Part shown: positions 1 to 11,878 of the stretch, piece after piece
Position numbering within the stretch: position 1 is the first letter of the stretch
Layout of the letters: the number at the start of each line of letters is the position of its first letter
Assembly (NCBI GenBank): GCA_944474755.1
Contig: OX104124.1
Coordinates: 21,054,452-21,118,451 of the forward strand
Length of the DNA stretch: 64,000 nucleotides
Direction of reading: 5' to 3'
Origin: Limnoperna fortunei
Lineage: Eukaryota; Mollusca; Bivalvia; Mytilida; Modiolidae
Position numbers and translations under genes: made by a program
The notes under the pieces: model-generated
Told to the model about the DNA's origin: nothing
Seen by the model: the letters and a program-made list of their open reading frames with translations, nothing else
Databases searched by the model: none

Positions 1-2999
1 TACCGATACTTTGTTGATCCCCCAAATAAGCACACTTCAATCCAGTCTTTTTAATGCACGTCTCCTGATCCTTCATTAAAGCCACCAAAGGAGATATAAC
101 CAAAACAATGCAACTGGTTCTGTCATCATGTGTTCGAGGTTAGCTAGTACTCATTGACTTGTCAAATTTTACTTTCCAAAAGGTCTTTGGTAGCTAAGTG
201 AAAATTAAACTTTTCCCAAAACCTGTCGGAAGGACACCAAAACATCATTTCCCTCTAATAAAAAAGATAAACATTGCTTCTGTTGGTATTTGAGTTCAAT
301 ATTCAAATTAAAACTTTGTAAAATTTCTTTATACACGTTTTCGTAGGCGTCCATATTCATCTGATATTTACGGAAGTGATATATAGGCGTCCCTATTTAC
401 GGAAGTAATATTTTATCCAATGAAATATCATCCAATCAAAAATTACGCCAATTTTTGGGCGTAATGATAACGAGTTCAATATAGAGTTGAATCCAGACGC
501 ACAAATGTAATTAAAGCGTCTGGATGATCGAGACTAAGTAAATTTACATTCACTGTTAAAATTTGAGCATCCTACCCTGCAATTATTATCTTGTTTTAAT
601 AATTATATGAAATACTGTTTACATTCTGGCATCGATTATCCATGCATTATATTGGTTTTATAATAGAAACTTTTTTCTCGTTTGTTTTAAATTTCGCGCC
701 AAACTAATCAAATGCGGTACTCAATAAGACTTTACATGTAAAGCAGCCGTATCGGGAACCGTCTAAATACGGGAAATTATCTCCCCTCTAATGTTTGAAG
801 TGACATACCCATGTCGATTATGGTACCCGAAGTATGCCACTACTTTTAAAATTTTTGTCCGACTTCCCGTTTCAAAATGTCGGCCGTTTTAAAGTTTTAA
901 CAAATGGCAGCCGTTGTGAGATCTCAGTAATAACCAGAGCAATTTCAACGAAAATTGGTATACTGATACAGCTTACTATCCTGAGCTTTTTTTCCAAAAG
1001 CAAATTAGACGCAAACGACACCATTTTGTGATGGCAGCCGTTTCACTACCCCCCAACGTCAACTTAGTCCAATTGCAACAAAAGACAGATTTATTTTTAG
1101 AAAATATAATATCCAAACATAAAACATTTAGCAAAACACTATAACTTTGATAAACCCTTAGACAAATCATTGAACTTAAAGAAATATGTTACGTCTTAAG
1201 CTTCTTCGTCCTTGCTTTACATCATACGTAACTAAAGCACTTTGTCGATTCGCCGAAAGAGTTATATTAATAACTTGTATAAAATTGGAGAGAGCACTTA
1301 AAAATTAGTTTGGGATCCTATTCATGTCCAAAACATTGAGTCTATAAATGATCTTAACATGACTTTCTAGAGATGTCCCATGAATAAAAACCTCCAGATA
1401 ATAGTTTGAAAATAGATATCTAAGCAGAAACGAGCTAAGTAATGCCCAAAAAGTACAGTAGATTAGTCCTCCGTTCCAAACAATAATGGATACAAAAAAC
1501 ATGGAACTGTCGAGGTCGTAAGATAAATATTATAAGATGCATGTTAAAAGTTTAAACCTTTTTTTATATCTTTCATTTTATTTAATAAGTATGTTTAATT
1601 CTTCTATACAAATCTTTTGCAAATACATGTATAAAAATAGAAGGCTTATTGCTGCAGCTACAAAACTCTTAATTCCCTGTCAACATTCTCTGCCCATATA
1701 TCCGTGTTCATGTCCTCCATGTAACTGAAATACGTGTCTTTCGACGTTTTGCAAGTACCAGATCTATCAACTAGACCATACAAAACACAAACTTGCAAAC
1801 CAATACAGTATAATATAGGCACATGCAGCAAACGTATGGCAATCATGCACAAAATTGCTAAAAATAGAGATCAGATTAACAAATCCAACCGCACATTCAA
1901 AATATATTTTTTATACACTGGTAAGTTCATTACCTTAACAACTGCAAGATTGGGTCGCCAGCGGCAGTTGTAAATAAATCGAAACACTGGTCAACGGAAT
2001 GAAAGCCTTCCTGAATATGGGCCAGGTCAATACAACCCGCCAAGAAATGAATGTTTATATATGAACAGGACATGAACCTTACCACACACTGGGGCATTTC
2101 TTTAATATGTAAAGGTTTGTTTTTGTGTGGTTCTGATATGACTAAGTCGACACCTGGTTAAAACAAATAGGTCAAAACGACCTCTATAGCATTTTAGTAT
2201 AGAGAAAAAAGGTGATCGTTTCTATTGTAGTTTTTTTTCGCTATAGATTGTAAGATACTGAGGATATTTTTTAAGACCAAAGATGACGTTGTAGGATGTC
2301 GGTCATATGTTGCATCTAGTATCATATTTAACGAAATTTTACGTTCTGTCTAACAACAATGTTTATCATAATCTCCTCAATTTTGAAATCGAAATAAAGT
2401 TGTTAAAAGTTATTTTTAAATTCAATTAAACTAAGGTATATTTATTTTCACAAATTATTGATTATTTGTTGACATATTGTCTTCAACATTAAAACTAAAA
2501 TGTTTAATAAATACTTGAGCTAGAACAATCAGTCGCCAAAAAGTATTCGGTAAACAGGAAGTAGATGAGCATAAAATCGCCATATGACACAATAGGATAA
2601 AGCAAATAAAATTATGTAAAATTACAGGCCTCTGCGTGGTGTAGGTGCATAGGAAACTGCGATGGAAATTTTTGTTACCGAGGGGTAAAACAGTATAACC
2701 CCTTCTTCTTCGAAGCGGGGTATAACTAATACAGTACCAATAATTTTAAACGTGCGGTACAATAGGCAGTGATGGCACAAGATGTCTGCTAAAAATACAT
2801 AAAAATTAACATGGTTTTCTTTTAATTAACATATTAATGAAAAAAATGAATTTATTGCTAAATAAAAAAGTTTTTGTAGAAAGTTCCTACATTTTTTCTT
2901 ATAAATCTTTTATGTAATGCGTGTGTAGTTTTCATTGTATTGTATAATGTAGCAGGTGTCTAAAATTATGTTATCAGTATGAAGAAAAATAGCAAAGAA
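1..2999. other. Gene-free AT-rich stretch
   Basis: I find no convincing coding region or RNA gene here; the ORFs are 60-80 codons with no recognisable domain and low-complexity composition. Small local structure is visible: a short direct repeat of TAGGCGTCC...TTACGGAAGT around 344-407, a small hairpin ACGCCAATTTTTGGGCGT near 445-462, and a hairpin around 2677-2730 built on GGGGTAAAACAGTATAACCCC. The stretch ends at the target-site copy AAC (2998-3000) of the CACTA-like element that starts at 3001. Confidence 0.6.
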
Positions 3000-3000
3000 C

Positions 3001-3540
3001 CACTATGAACCAAAATAAGGACTGACATTACCATACACAGTTCAAATTTGATTGATAGAAACTGATAGTTATTGTAAATGTACTGTTCACGATCTGTAAA
3101 TCACTGTATACTATTCATACAGTTCACGTCAGTCATTTACAATTTTTATATTTTACTGATAGCTTCTGTCCTGAACTGAAACAGTTCATGAAAGTTAAGT
3201 ACAGTACTTTTGAAGGACTGGAAAGAACTGTTAGTCACTGCATCAGATCGTGACAGTACTTTTAAATTTTTACCTGGATTTAGAATGACTGACATTCACT
3301 GTACCAGTCCTTGACTGTGATTATCAATATTTACCTGTATTTAGAATGACTGATAATCACTGTAGCAGTCTTTGTCAGTCATTATCAGTTCTTACATTGA
3401 TTTAGAATGACTGATGTTCACTTTTGCAGTCCTTGTCAGTCATCACCTGTTCTTACCTTGATTTAGTATGACTGATGTTCACTGTAACAGTCCTTAACAG
3501 GATTAGCAATATTTTACCTTGATTTAGAATAACTGATATT
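3001..3540 (+). repeat. Left terminal inverted repeat of the CACTA-like element
   Basis: About 540 bp, inverted relative to 7675-8240. The outer ~270 bp are non-repetitive apart from scattered ACTGT/ACAGT words. The inner part is a tandem ladder of about four units of 61-62 bp with the pattern GACTGATNNTCACTGTANCAGTCCTTGNCAG followed by a TTACCTTGATTTAGAAT linker. The many ACTG/CAGT half-sites could serve as multiple transposase-binding sites, by analogy with subterminal arrays of plant En/Spm. Confidence 0.85.
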
Positions 3541-3694
3541 TGAGCATTTTTTTTTATTTTAGCATTGAAAGATATGTTTTTTAAAAGGTGATGCAAAATG
3601 CATCAAAGTATGTCAGCTTTTCATATGAACATTAACACTAATATTGCATTAAAGGGTTTTTTTTAAAGTCACAACATTGTTTCAAGTCAATATG

Positions 3695-3956
3695 TTTATT
3701 TGTTTGTTTGTTTGAATGGTGTTTAACGCCACTATCGGCAATTTTTCAGCTATATCATTGCTTCCAGTTTTTATTTGGGGAGAGGAAGCCGGAGAAAACC
3801 CCAGACCTTCGATAGGAAAACTGGCAATCCCTGTCAATTAAGACTGGAGTCGATAGCACATTCCCGCAGCGAGACTCGAACCGGCAATCTTAGTATTGAC
3901 AGACCACGTGACCAATAGTAGAGGACCTACCTTATCCACTCGGCCACCGAGGCCCC
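3695..3956 (-). mobile_element. tRNA-derived SINE with perfect 14-bp target duplication
   Basis: Read on the minus strand, the element opens with a tRNA-like head containing an A-box (TGGCCGAGTGG) and a B-box (GGTTCGAGTCTCGC), typical of Ser/Leu-type tRNA-derived SINEs. A conserved body follows and it ends in a (CAAA)n-like tail. It is flanked by the direct repeat TTCAAGTCAATATG at 3681-3694 and 3957-3970, the signature of LINE-mediated retroposition. It is inserted inside the CACTA-like element, so it is younger than that element. It is the best-preserved copy of the main SINE family in this window. Confidence 0.85.
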
Positions 3957-4086
3957 TTCAAGTCAATATGAGTTCATCGGGAAATAAAAAGAAGTTTGTT
4001 CAATGTTGATGCGGTTATAAGCAAAGTAAATCTCTTCCATGAGCTTTTTTACTGACAGTCATTGGGAACATGTTCATATATGGGCA

Positions 4087-4087
<1 letters not shown>

Positions 4088-4179
<92 letters not shown>
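4088..4179. repeat. (TA)n microsatellite
   Basis: Uninterrupted TA dinucleotide run of about 46 units between the two SINE copies inside the CACTA-like element. Any ORF that appears to read through it (polyIle-Tyr) is an artefact. Confidence 0.98.
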
Positions 4180-4180
<1 letters not shown>

Positions 4181-4214
4181 TGAATTGAAATAGAAAATAA
4201 AAAAGAACACTGAA

Positions 4215-4481
4215 TAGTTTGTTTTTGTTTGTTTGAATGATATAACCCACTTTCAGTAATATTTCAGCTATATCATGGTGTCCAGTTTTTATATTTGTGG
4301 AAGAAGCCAGAGTACTTGGAAAAAACTCTCGACCTTCGATAGGAAAACTGGCAATCATTGTCAATTAAGATTGGAGTCGAGCGCAACCAGTCCGCAGAAT
4401 GAAACCCGCAACCTCAGTATGGACAGACCACTTGATCAATAGTAGACGCACTACCTTAACCATTCAGCCACGCAGGCCCCT
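4215..4481 (-). mobile_element. tRNA-derived SINE, diverged copy
   Basis: Same family as the copy at 3.7-3.96 kb: minus-strand tRNA-like head (A-box region TGGCTGAATGG, B-box region decayed), shared body and a Caa-rich tail at the left end. Short imperfect flanking repeats GAACACT at 4205-4211 and 4482-4488 are consistent with a target duplication. It is more diverged than its neighbour, hence probably older. Confidence 0.75.
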
Positions 4482-4484
4482 GAA

Positions 4485-6970
4485 CACTAAACAGATATAC
4501 ATTCGCCTTTTGTTATAAATGTATATACAAATTATGGATAAAATATTTATAGCGGAAGATACATATACAAAAAACATTAACAGCTACATTTGTGTACAAT
4601 TGCATGAACGATGGACTAATAAGTTTATACCTATGTAATGTACGATTTTAAGCCGATGGGATGAATACATGTGTACATACGTGTTTTTCTAAAAAGGGAG
4701 ACATTTTTATTTGTTAATATATGTTTATTGGTAATTAACCACAACTTGGTATATTTTTTTAGTATTTTAAATATCACCGTTTGCATCCAAATTGATTTGA
4801 AATTATATAACTTTTATCCAGAATATTAACTAGAATGTCCTATGTCATTTTATCAAAACGATGAAATATATACGAAAGATATTTTTCTTTGTGAACATCG
4901 GACGTTTTTTAAATTGTCTTCTCCAACAAATGAAGTTTTACTATTAATCTCAAGAAATACATGTATCTCTAACACCTTTTCTTCAATCTAATATGATCCT
5001 TGTTATAAAACTTAAATAAAATCACTTCAAAGTAACACCTTATCATCGTTATGTCGTTATTGCAATAAACAAATTAACAATCAACATCTCTGGTTTACCT
5101 TTGCACCCCAGGTAGCTACACGATGTGTACACGACACATTTTCAAACACCTGTCAGATACTTAAAATCGGAAACCAATGTTATACGTAATAAAAATCACT
5201 TTCTAGTGCATAACGATACAAAGGTCTCCTGCGTATTTAATTTCTTTTTAATTTATATTAAAATTTATAAATTAAAGTATATCATAGAAATACAAAACGC
5301 ACTGAAGGTCTATTTCAATAAAATAGCAAGAGAAAAGTGAAGAAATTATACAAATACCGTGCAAAAAACTTTATCTTTAATGTTAAAACAAGTTACTGGA
5401 CCTAATAGCTATATTACGACTTAAATAGCTTTAAGGGCTCGACTTCATCTCTTCTCTTCATCTGTTTTCTTGCCGAAAAGTTGTGGGTATTCTCTAGGTT
5501 CTTCTTCCATTAAAAATTGGACGAAAAATGCTAATAGCTTCAAACAAGAAAGCATATTTTTTCAAATAATAAAATATCTTAACTCATGGTAAACTTTAGT
5601 GTAAATAACGTGTTACGTGTATTAACAACGCGTTAAATTTTTGTTGTTTGGAACGATGACTTGCGTTTTTTTTAATTCGAAGAATTACTGAATTCTTGAC
5701 ATGTTTTCAATTTTCGTCTCATTTGAATCCATGTATATTATTGTCACTTTTCAAGAGTGGATGAGTAGCCGAGATGTTTTTCTAAGTAAGTTCTCTCTTA
5801 TAAATGCGGAGGCATTGCTTTGTGCTTGTCTTTGCATTATGAAAAGAAATGGTGCACTCGATTCTAATTCAAGTTTGTACGGTACTTAACCAGGGTCGGC
5901 GATTCTCCTGTCGTTGTCTGTAAATACAATTGTCGGATATTTACAAAAACAGGGATGAAAGAACGTTCTAATGTTACCAGAAATTTTCATAACTGCAAAT
6001 CTATGTATTACATTATAAAATTAGTGAATCTGAATCCTTGTTCAGTATGATTGCGCACAATTACCTGTTCCCTAACTAACAAAACGTGTCATTGTTTACA
6101 ATCGGCATATTCCCGTGGCCATGCACACATTTATTTTCCTTCTGATGCATATAAACAAAAAGAAAACAAAGATGATTTTATTTAAGAAGCGTTTGCAGTG
6201 ACTACAGTGTTACGTTGTTTAAACCTTTGTATTGCAACCCCCCCCCCCTACACACACACACACAAGAGAAAGGCCGGTTTATTCGGTATTTTCCCCATGC
6301 GATGCACACTTATTTACCATACTGATGCATATAGACAATTAAAAACAAAGATGATTTTGTTAAGAAAAACTATGAAGTGACGCTACAATTTCAATCCTTT
6401 GTAGTGTAATAATAAAAAAAAATAAAAAAAAAAAAAAACAACAAAAACAAACAAACCTTTCAATTTAGTAAGTTCTCGTTTGTGATTTAATGTGTAAAGT
6501 TAAGTACAGAAAAGACAAAAACAGATAAACACAGGTGTTACATAACACTGCTGGAGATGAAATGCAATATACATGTAGATGTAAATAACATCCTGTCAGA
6601 GCTGGAACTTGATCATCTGTGTTCACTGGTATCAACATGTCGGAAATATAATTGGTCATTAAATTTTTGAAATAAAACCACGATATTATAATGACCCACC
6701 CAACACCTTAAAAATTTAATAAGGATTAAACTAAAACATTTGTTTAGTTTGTCTTAAAGATATTTGTAAATAAGGAGTAAACAAAATATGCTTCCAGAAA
6801 TTATAATTTTTGTAATTATTTAAAGAGACAACTCCCAACTAAAACCTCCATTATTTTAAAACAAAAGTCTTAAACAAATCTAGGAAATTTACAAAGTATT
6901 GTGGAATAAATATCTTCCGGTATCCAAAAGGCGCATGTCAAACAATAAAGTTGGTCCAGAGAATATGATG
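4485..6970. other. Interior of the CACTA-like element, no gene recognised
   Basis: AT-rich DNA with ORFs of 60-71 codons lacking recognisable domains. Two imperfect copies of a segment with the words GATGCA...TTATTT...ATACTGATGCATATA occur around 6120-6175 and 6295-6365. There is a C8 run at 6239-6247 with a CA tract, and an A-rich tract at 6412-6450. No DDE transposase motif was found, supporting a non-autonomous element. Confidence 0.5.
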
Positions 6971-6971
6971 C

Positions 6972-7340
6972 TTGATTGATTGATTGATTGGATATTTGCT
7001 TAACATCCAGCGAGCATAATTTCAGCTTTATTCAGGACGAGAACATGTTAACAAACAATTCCGGAAAAATGGACCAAAAGAACAAATGTTTTGAATGCCA
7101 CTGGAAAATGTATGGGGTTTAGGTAGGGCGGGCGGAAAATTTGGGCCTTTGTAGCCGCTACAACGAGCCTACTCTTTTTGACATCTACAAAAAAGTCTAG
7201 ATCATGCAAGGAGCGTGGCATTCTCCAAACATGTTATTCACTGTTGTCCGTGGTCAGGGTTTCCGTATTATGACCTGACCACCCCTTACGAGAAGGCGTC
7301 CCTTGTCCACCTGGTGGATGCGCTGGGCAGCTCTGTGGAA
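6972..7340 (-). mobile_element. (AATC)n-tailed retroposon, family 2
   Basis: This belongs to a second interspersed family with at least seven copies here. In the plus orientation of the window it begins with GATT repeats, then GTTTAACGTCCAGCGAGC, a ...CAGCTATATTCAGGACGAG block, a central TGTAGCCGCTACAA block and a distal GGTGGATGCGCTGGGCAGCTCTG block. The 5'-truncated copy at 8831-8893 with a perfect target duplication shows that the GATT end is the 3' tail, so the sense strand here is minus with an (AATC)n tail. I cannot identify the partner LINE. Confidence 0.7.
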
Positions 7341-7674
7341 TTTATTAAAAATATGTACAGGTGTAACGTTATGTAGCTGCTTATTCTGGTAATTTATCGC
7401 ACCCTGTTTATTACAACCATTGGTCAAAACATGTTCAATCAATTTTTGTCGCATGTAAATTCAAATGTGAAATGAGAAGAAAGAAGAGTTAATATTAGGA
7501 AGAACAATGATATTAAGCGAAAATATTTTTGGCACTAGGAAAAAAATGGACTTGTGGGGTTAATTTTACACATTTCCTATTTTTTATCGATTAAAACTCT
7601 CATTTAATCAAGTCTTCACTGTTGGTCTTTGTTTACAAATGACTATATATAGAATGGTATAGAAGAGAAAGTAT

Positions 7675-8240
7675 GATATCTGTCAAGGACTGCTACAGTG
7701 AACATAACTCATACTTAATCAAGGTAAGAACTGATGATGACTGTCAAGGACTGCTTCAGTGAACATCAGTCATACTAAATCAAAGTAAGAACTGATAATG
7801 ACTGACAATGACTGCTACAGTAAATATCAGTCCTTCTAAATCAAGGTAAGAACTGATAATGGCTGACAAGGACTGCTACAGTGATTATCAGTCATTCTAA
7901 ATACTGGTAAATATTGATAATCACTGTCAAGGACTGGTACAGTGAATGTCAGTCATTCTAAATCCAGGTAAAAATTTAAAAGTACTGTCACGATCTGATG
8001 CAGTGACTAACAGTTCTTTTCAGTCCTACAAAAGTACTGTACTTAACTGTCATGAACTGTTTCAGTTCAGGACAGAAGCTATCAGTAAAAGATAAAAATT
8101 GTAAATGACTGATGAGAACTGTATGAATAGTATACAGTGATTTACAGATCGTGAACAGTACATTTACAGTAACTATCAGTTTCTATCAATCAAATTTGAA
8201 CTGTGTATGGTAATGTCAGTCCTTATTTTGGTTCATAGTG
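7675..8240 (-). repeat. Right terminal inverted repeat of the CACTA-like element
   Basis: This is the reverse complement of 3001-3540, about 566 bp, with apparently one extra 61-62 bp subrepeat at its inner edge. The outer 40 bases match the left end without visible mismatch. Inner subrepeats have diverged by scattered substitutions, so the element is not brand new. Confidence 0.85.
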
Positions 8241-8249
8241 AACCCGACC

Positions 8250-9560
8250 GAACAACAAGAGCCAAAAGTCAAGGAACAGTAAAAAATCCGGATATAGACA
8301 AACTCAACACAAAAACCAAAAACACAAAAAAAACCGACTCACCGAAAATGTCAGATCGTATTTGAGACACTGATTTTCTACAACGAACAATTAAGTCATG
8401 TTGACCATCATATAACTTCTGGAGAGATAGCATTAACCTAGGTACAACAAACCCTTGTTTAAGTAGTTAAGCAGTCAACAGCAGTGATCGGACTAGAAAA
8501 TCGGAATACCGATCGCAGGATCTAGAATAACGTATACGTTGTGAAATGTACAAACCATACGCTGGAGCTACTGGAATGTTGCTGTTGATGAACGGGAAGT
8601 TGACAATTGGGAAAGTTGAAGGCATTACGTTTATCGTAGAGTCTAGTTTGTACTTTTCCTGAATCTATTTCTAGAGGTAGGTCTTATTAAGAAGCTGACC
8701 TTAGTATATCGGTTGTGTCTTTTATTTCAAGCTCGCTAGGGTAACCTGAATAGGGCCTCATAAGAGTACAAAAACAGATCGGCGAGGAGAGCAGCACAAT
8801 GAGTACCCATTGGAATATTAACAGTCTGTTACGTCCTTAATATTGACGAAATATTGCTTGCTTGACGTTAAACAATAAATCAATAAATCAACCAACAGTC
8901 TGTTGAAAAATATGTCCTCCAAACATGTCAATCAGAAAATCTAACTTATTACAGATTTGGTCTTCACTATATTTAATATTAGATTTAGTCATTGATGACG
9001 AAAGTAGGTTCTGTCATGACTAATTACCAGGTAATGTTATCGTCTCTTTCCGTTTTTCTTTAAAAAACAGCCTTCTATAAGATCTTTAAGTCTGGTTTTA
9101 AACTGCATATGAGGGATGGCCGTATAAAGTGTCGAAAAATTAATGTTTAATGCTGTTAAAATGGGAAAGAAATCCAGACCCCAAGATGTTTAATATCCAC
9201 ATTTCATTTATTCCCCCCGCGCGAGGAGAAAGTGTCATTGTATTTTGAAGTCCCGTTTTTACTGTTTTTTTAAACAGTGGTCAGGAGTTCCTATAGCGTT
9301 AGAACACTTAGTCGATCCTGCTATAAAACGCTGTTGTATGGCTTTTTGTGAAGTGTTGGTATCCAATACAATAAAGGGAGATCACAAACTTCGACTTTGA
9401 TTTTGAGACCAACGGATGCCAATACTGATTTGTGATTTTCAATAATCTTCTCTTTTGACAGCAGAGTAAATGTGTAAGTATGATTGCCAAGTGAACTGTC
9501 CATGCACAACTCCTTAATTAAACACTCTATGTAATGTTTTTTTGTAGATAAAAATAAATA
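8250..9560 (-). pseudogene. Reverse-transcriptase pseudogene (bivalve retroelement)
   Basis: Minus-strand fragments in several frames keep recognisable RT blocks. From the N-terminal side these are LPLLYWIPTLHKKPYN (about 9345-9395), FQQTV (about 8893-8912, just before the catalytic palm), IPMGTHCAALLADLFLYSYEA-type sequence (about 8755-8825, the NCA-like palm motif), and a long C-terminal region with LEIDSGKVQTRLYDKRNAF (about 8620-8690). The YxDD motif itself is not visible because of decay between about 8720 and 8755. Stops and frameshifts are frequent and a 63-bp retroposon scrap interrupts it, so it is dead. A copy of its 3' tail (AACAAGAGTCAAAAGTCAAGG-type) recurs near 15.0 kb. The exact RT clade is uncertain. 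Confidence 0.7.
8831..8893 (+). mobile_element. 5'-truncated family-2 retroposon scrap with 11-bp target duplication
   Basis: This 63-bp insert sits inside the RT pseudogene and is bracketed by perfect copies of AACAGTCTGTT (8820-8830 and 8894-8904). It contains only the 3' end of the family-2 repeat (GACGTTAAACAA then AATC/AAATCAAT repeats). It fixes the orientation of that family and shows it moves by target-primed reverse transcription. Confidence 0.85.
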
Positions 9561-10199
9561 ATGTTGATAGTGGCCTTATCTGCTGGCACAACAATATATT
9601 TGTCACGAATGTCACACAAAGATTGATGATGCTTTAGTACTCATTAACCTTCTTAGACGACTTATTCTTATTTAAATCAATTACCCCAAGGATTTGTCCA
9701 CTTTGACAAGGTGTCAACTTGCTTTGCCCATTTTCTGACATAGTCCTCTATTGAATCAATCAATAATTTAAAGTTATAATTCTATTCATGCTGTAGTTTC
9801 TTTATATTAAGTGCTTTGATTGGATAAAAACACTTAAATGGCGTCATCTCAGATAATTTATATATCGATATTTCCTCTGAGCGGACTACTTTCAGTATCC
9901 AATGTAAACGAGATGGCGTCCTCCTAGCATATCGTTAGGGAGAGGGTACAAAGTTTTCTCTGCCGCAATTATTTCCAATTAAATCGACTGAGATTTCAAA
10001 TAAAATATAATATATATTCAATTTAGTGTTTTATTTGGTTTTTTCCCTATTAATATATACAGAACCGCGATTCCTTTGGTACTATGTTTTGCATATCCCT
10101 ACGCCTTCCGACCTTCACCTAGGTACGTTTTAAGGTCTAGAAGGGTTTCGGTAACTGTTTTTTGATGTTTTTAAAATCGCAATGATTATTTCATAGAAT
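9561..10199. other. No gene seen
   Basis: AT-rich intergenic DNA without recognisable coding, RNA or repeat content, apart from possible decayed upstream remnants of the adjacent RT pseudogene. Confidence 0.4.
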
Positions 10200-10367
10200 T
10201 ATAAGAATTAAACACTGGGTTTTAGGAAATTATCAAAGTGTAAACTCCGGCGACTCCCACACAAACTTGACATAAAGTCCTTCGGACTTTATTTAGTTTG
10301 TGAGTGAGTCGCCAGAGTTTACACATTGATAATTTCCTAAAACCCAGTGTTTAATCCTATAATAATT
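10200..10367. mobile_element. Foldback MITE (long palindrome)
   Basis: Two arms of about 65 bp, 10208-10270 and 10297-10353, are near-perfect reverse complements (TTAAACACTGGGTTTTAGG against CCTAAAACCCAGTGTTTAA at the outer edges). A small internal hairpin lies between them (AAAGTCCTTCGGACTTT). The whole unit would fold into one long hairpin, which is the usual form of a foldback or solo-TIR MITE. Superfamily not assigned. Confidence 0.8.
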
Positions 10368-11344
10368 CCAGTTGATGGATTTAAGTCAACGGTACTTTTA
10401 TGTAATGTTTCCACCTGCAGTAAAGATGCAAATTTGTATTATGTAATCTTTATATTAATGATCTTTTTTCCATGAAATACGGGTAGAGACCGGTCAGCAA
10501 CCTGCAGTCAAAGCTATTCGGATGTTGATTTGTCAGTTAATTAACTGTTAATTACGATTAAGTAAAAGCTTGTGCGTTTGTTTGCAATTATTCTGCTAAT
10601 TACAATCATAATGTAAGGTTCATGTCTTGATTGTACTGATTTTTCAAACCTAATGTGAAAAGTTAAAGTAAAATGGCTTATTCGGCGACGATCATTTTTA
10701 TTTAAAGAACTACGTGCTTTAGCAGATTGTGGAAATATTATGAACAATTAAATGTGTTCAGATGTTTTTCGCCGTCATTTGGAGAGGATGAATGTTTTGT
10801 TATTGGAGAACTATATGAAATAGCAGAACCATGTAAAGGCAAACCTTATTGCTAATTTATGTCTTTACTTTTATCTTGTGTTTGAGACATGATTCGTCCT
10901 GTTTTATTTAAAAAAATTTCGGAAAATTTTACCTTTCACACCGTATAGAAATGGGCATAATTTGTGTTAAGACGGAACCGATATTCTGCTTACATTTTTT
11001 GTCTATTCGGATGCAATCTTTGTCCAGGACTAAAATGTGTTCCAAAGGACTAGTATTATCCATAATTATAAGCCGGATGGTGTTCTTCTTCAAAAAGGTG
11101 GTAAGAATTTACCTACCGAACACGATCCCGCCCAGTTAGCTAAATCGAAGAATTCATAATCACATTTTACAGTGTCCGAAGTATTCCGATTTTTAACAAT
11201 AACCATCAGAAAGTTGTTGCGGTTAATATTGTGTCCTTTATGCATATGGTTTAGTGCTTAATATGATTACAATGTCACTTGGTATTTAATCAGTAAACAT
11301 TGTTCATTGTTCATTGGCTTCCAAGCTAAGGGACAAGGAGACTT
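10368..11344. other. No gene seen
   Basis: AT-rich sequence with only short ORFs lacking domains (62-68 codons). No repeat family recognised. Confidence 0.4.
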
Positions 11345-11629
11345 ATGTATGATACCTTTGTCTCTCTGTTCTGTTATATTTTGGTTGTGACACATCTTTT
11401 TACTGACATTTATTTTGATGTCTTATATATATTTCTTATATGGTTTGATGGTAGTATCAATGTACGTGTTGACTTATTGTTGAAGGTATTTTACATTGTA
11501 TATTTGTATATTGGAATTTTTGTTCAAGCAGAGGGGCATACATTTAGGATACCTCTGTCTTGTTTTGATATTGGTGTGTCACTATTTATGGCGGACATTA
11601 ACAAGATCAAGTCCACAAGACTTCATTAA
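11345..11629 (+). CDS. Doubtful 94-codon hydrophobic ORF
   Basis: This ORF starts with ATG, encodes an aromatic- and Ile/Leu-rich protein with two or three possible membrane segments (roughly residues 5-32 and 43-62), and is followed within about 10 bases by AATAAA (around 11635). No domain is recognised and no conserved motif is visible. The composition could equally arise from AT-rich noncoding or from the tail of a retroelement. I list it only because of the polyadenylation signal right after the stop. Confidence 0.2.
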   Translation: MYDTFVSLFCYILVVTHLFTDIYFDVLYIFLIWFDGSINVRVDLLLKVFYIVYLYIGIFVQAEGHTFRIPLSCFDIGVSLFMADINKIKSTRLH

Positions 11630-11878
11630 TATCAATAAAGAATAAAACCACATGAAAAAATCTCTATATTGTATCATATCGCTAGTACTTTCACTGCTTC
11701 CTGCAGCTCTTCAGGCGAAAATAATGTTTACAAATGTTTTTTACATAAACGTAAGATACAAAGATAACGTGATAATATGTTTAAAAATTCGGGAAAATAA
11801 CATTCATAACGTCGCATAAACTAATTGCGTTTATATTAATTACTTATAAGTTAATGAGTTGCTATTAATAACAGTTAA

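Larger units (their letters stand above)
3001..8240. mobile_element. Non-autonomous CACTA (CMC/EnSpm-like) DNA transposon, 5.24 kb
   Basis: The two ends are long inverted copies of one another. The left end begins CACTATGAACCAAAATAAGG at 3001 and the right end finishes with its reverse complement at 8240. The outermost bases CACTA/TAGTG and the 3-bp flanking duplication AAC (2998-3000 and 8241-8243) are the two hallmarks of the CACTA/EnSpm group. Each end carries a ladder of ACTG/CAGT-rich subrepeats, like the subterminal transposase-binding arrays known in this group. No transposase ORF is visible inside (nothing over 100 codons), so it must be mobilised in trans or be dead. The interior holds two tRNA-type SINEs, a (TA)n tract and a GATT-tailed retroposon. 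The boundaries are well supported; the superfamily rests on termini and TSD only. Confidence 0.8.

Noticed and set aside
3840..3956. tRNA gene (Ser/Leu-like) from A- and B-box matches
   Set aside because: The acceptor stem and anticodon arm do not close and the sequence continues into a SINE body with target duplication; it is the SINE head. The same applies at 35.1 and 52.2 kb.
4074..4364. 96-codon ORF across the (TA)n tract
   Set aside because: Consists of poly Ile-Tyr from the microsatellite plus antisense SINE; not a gene.
7715..7745. CTGATGA word as a further hammerhead
   Set aside because: It is part of the CACTA TIR subrepeats; no stem II, no GAAA and no cleavage triplet follow.
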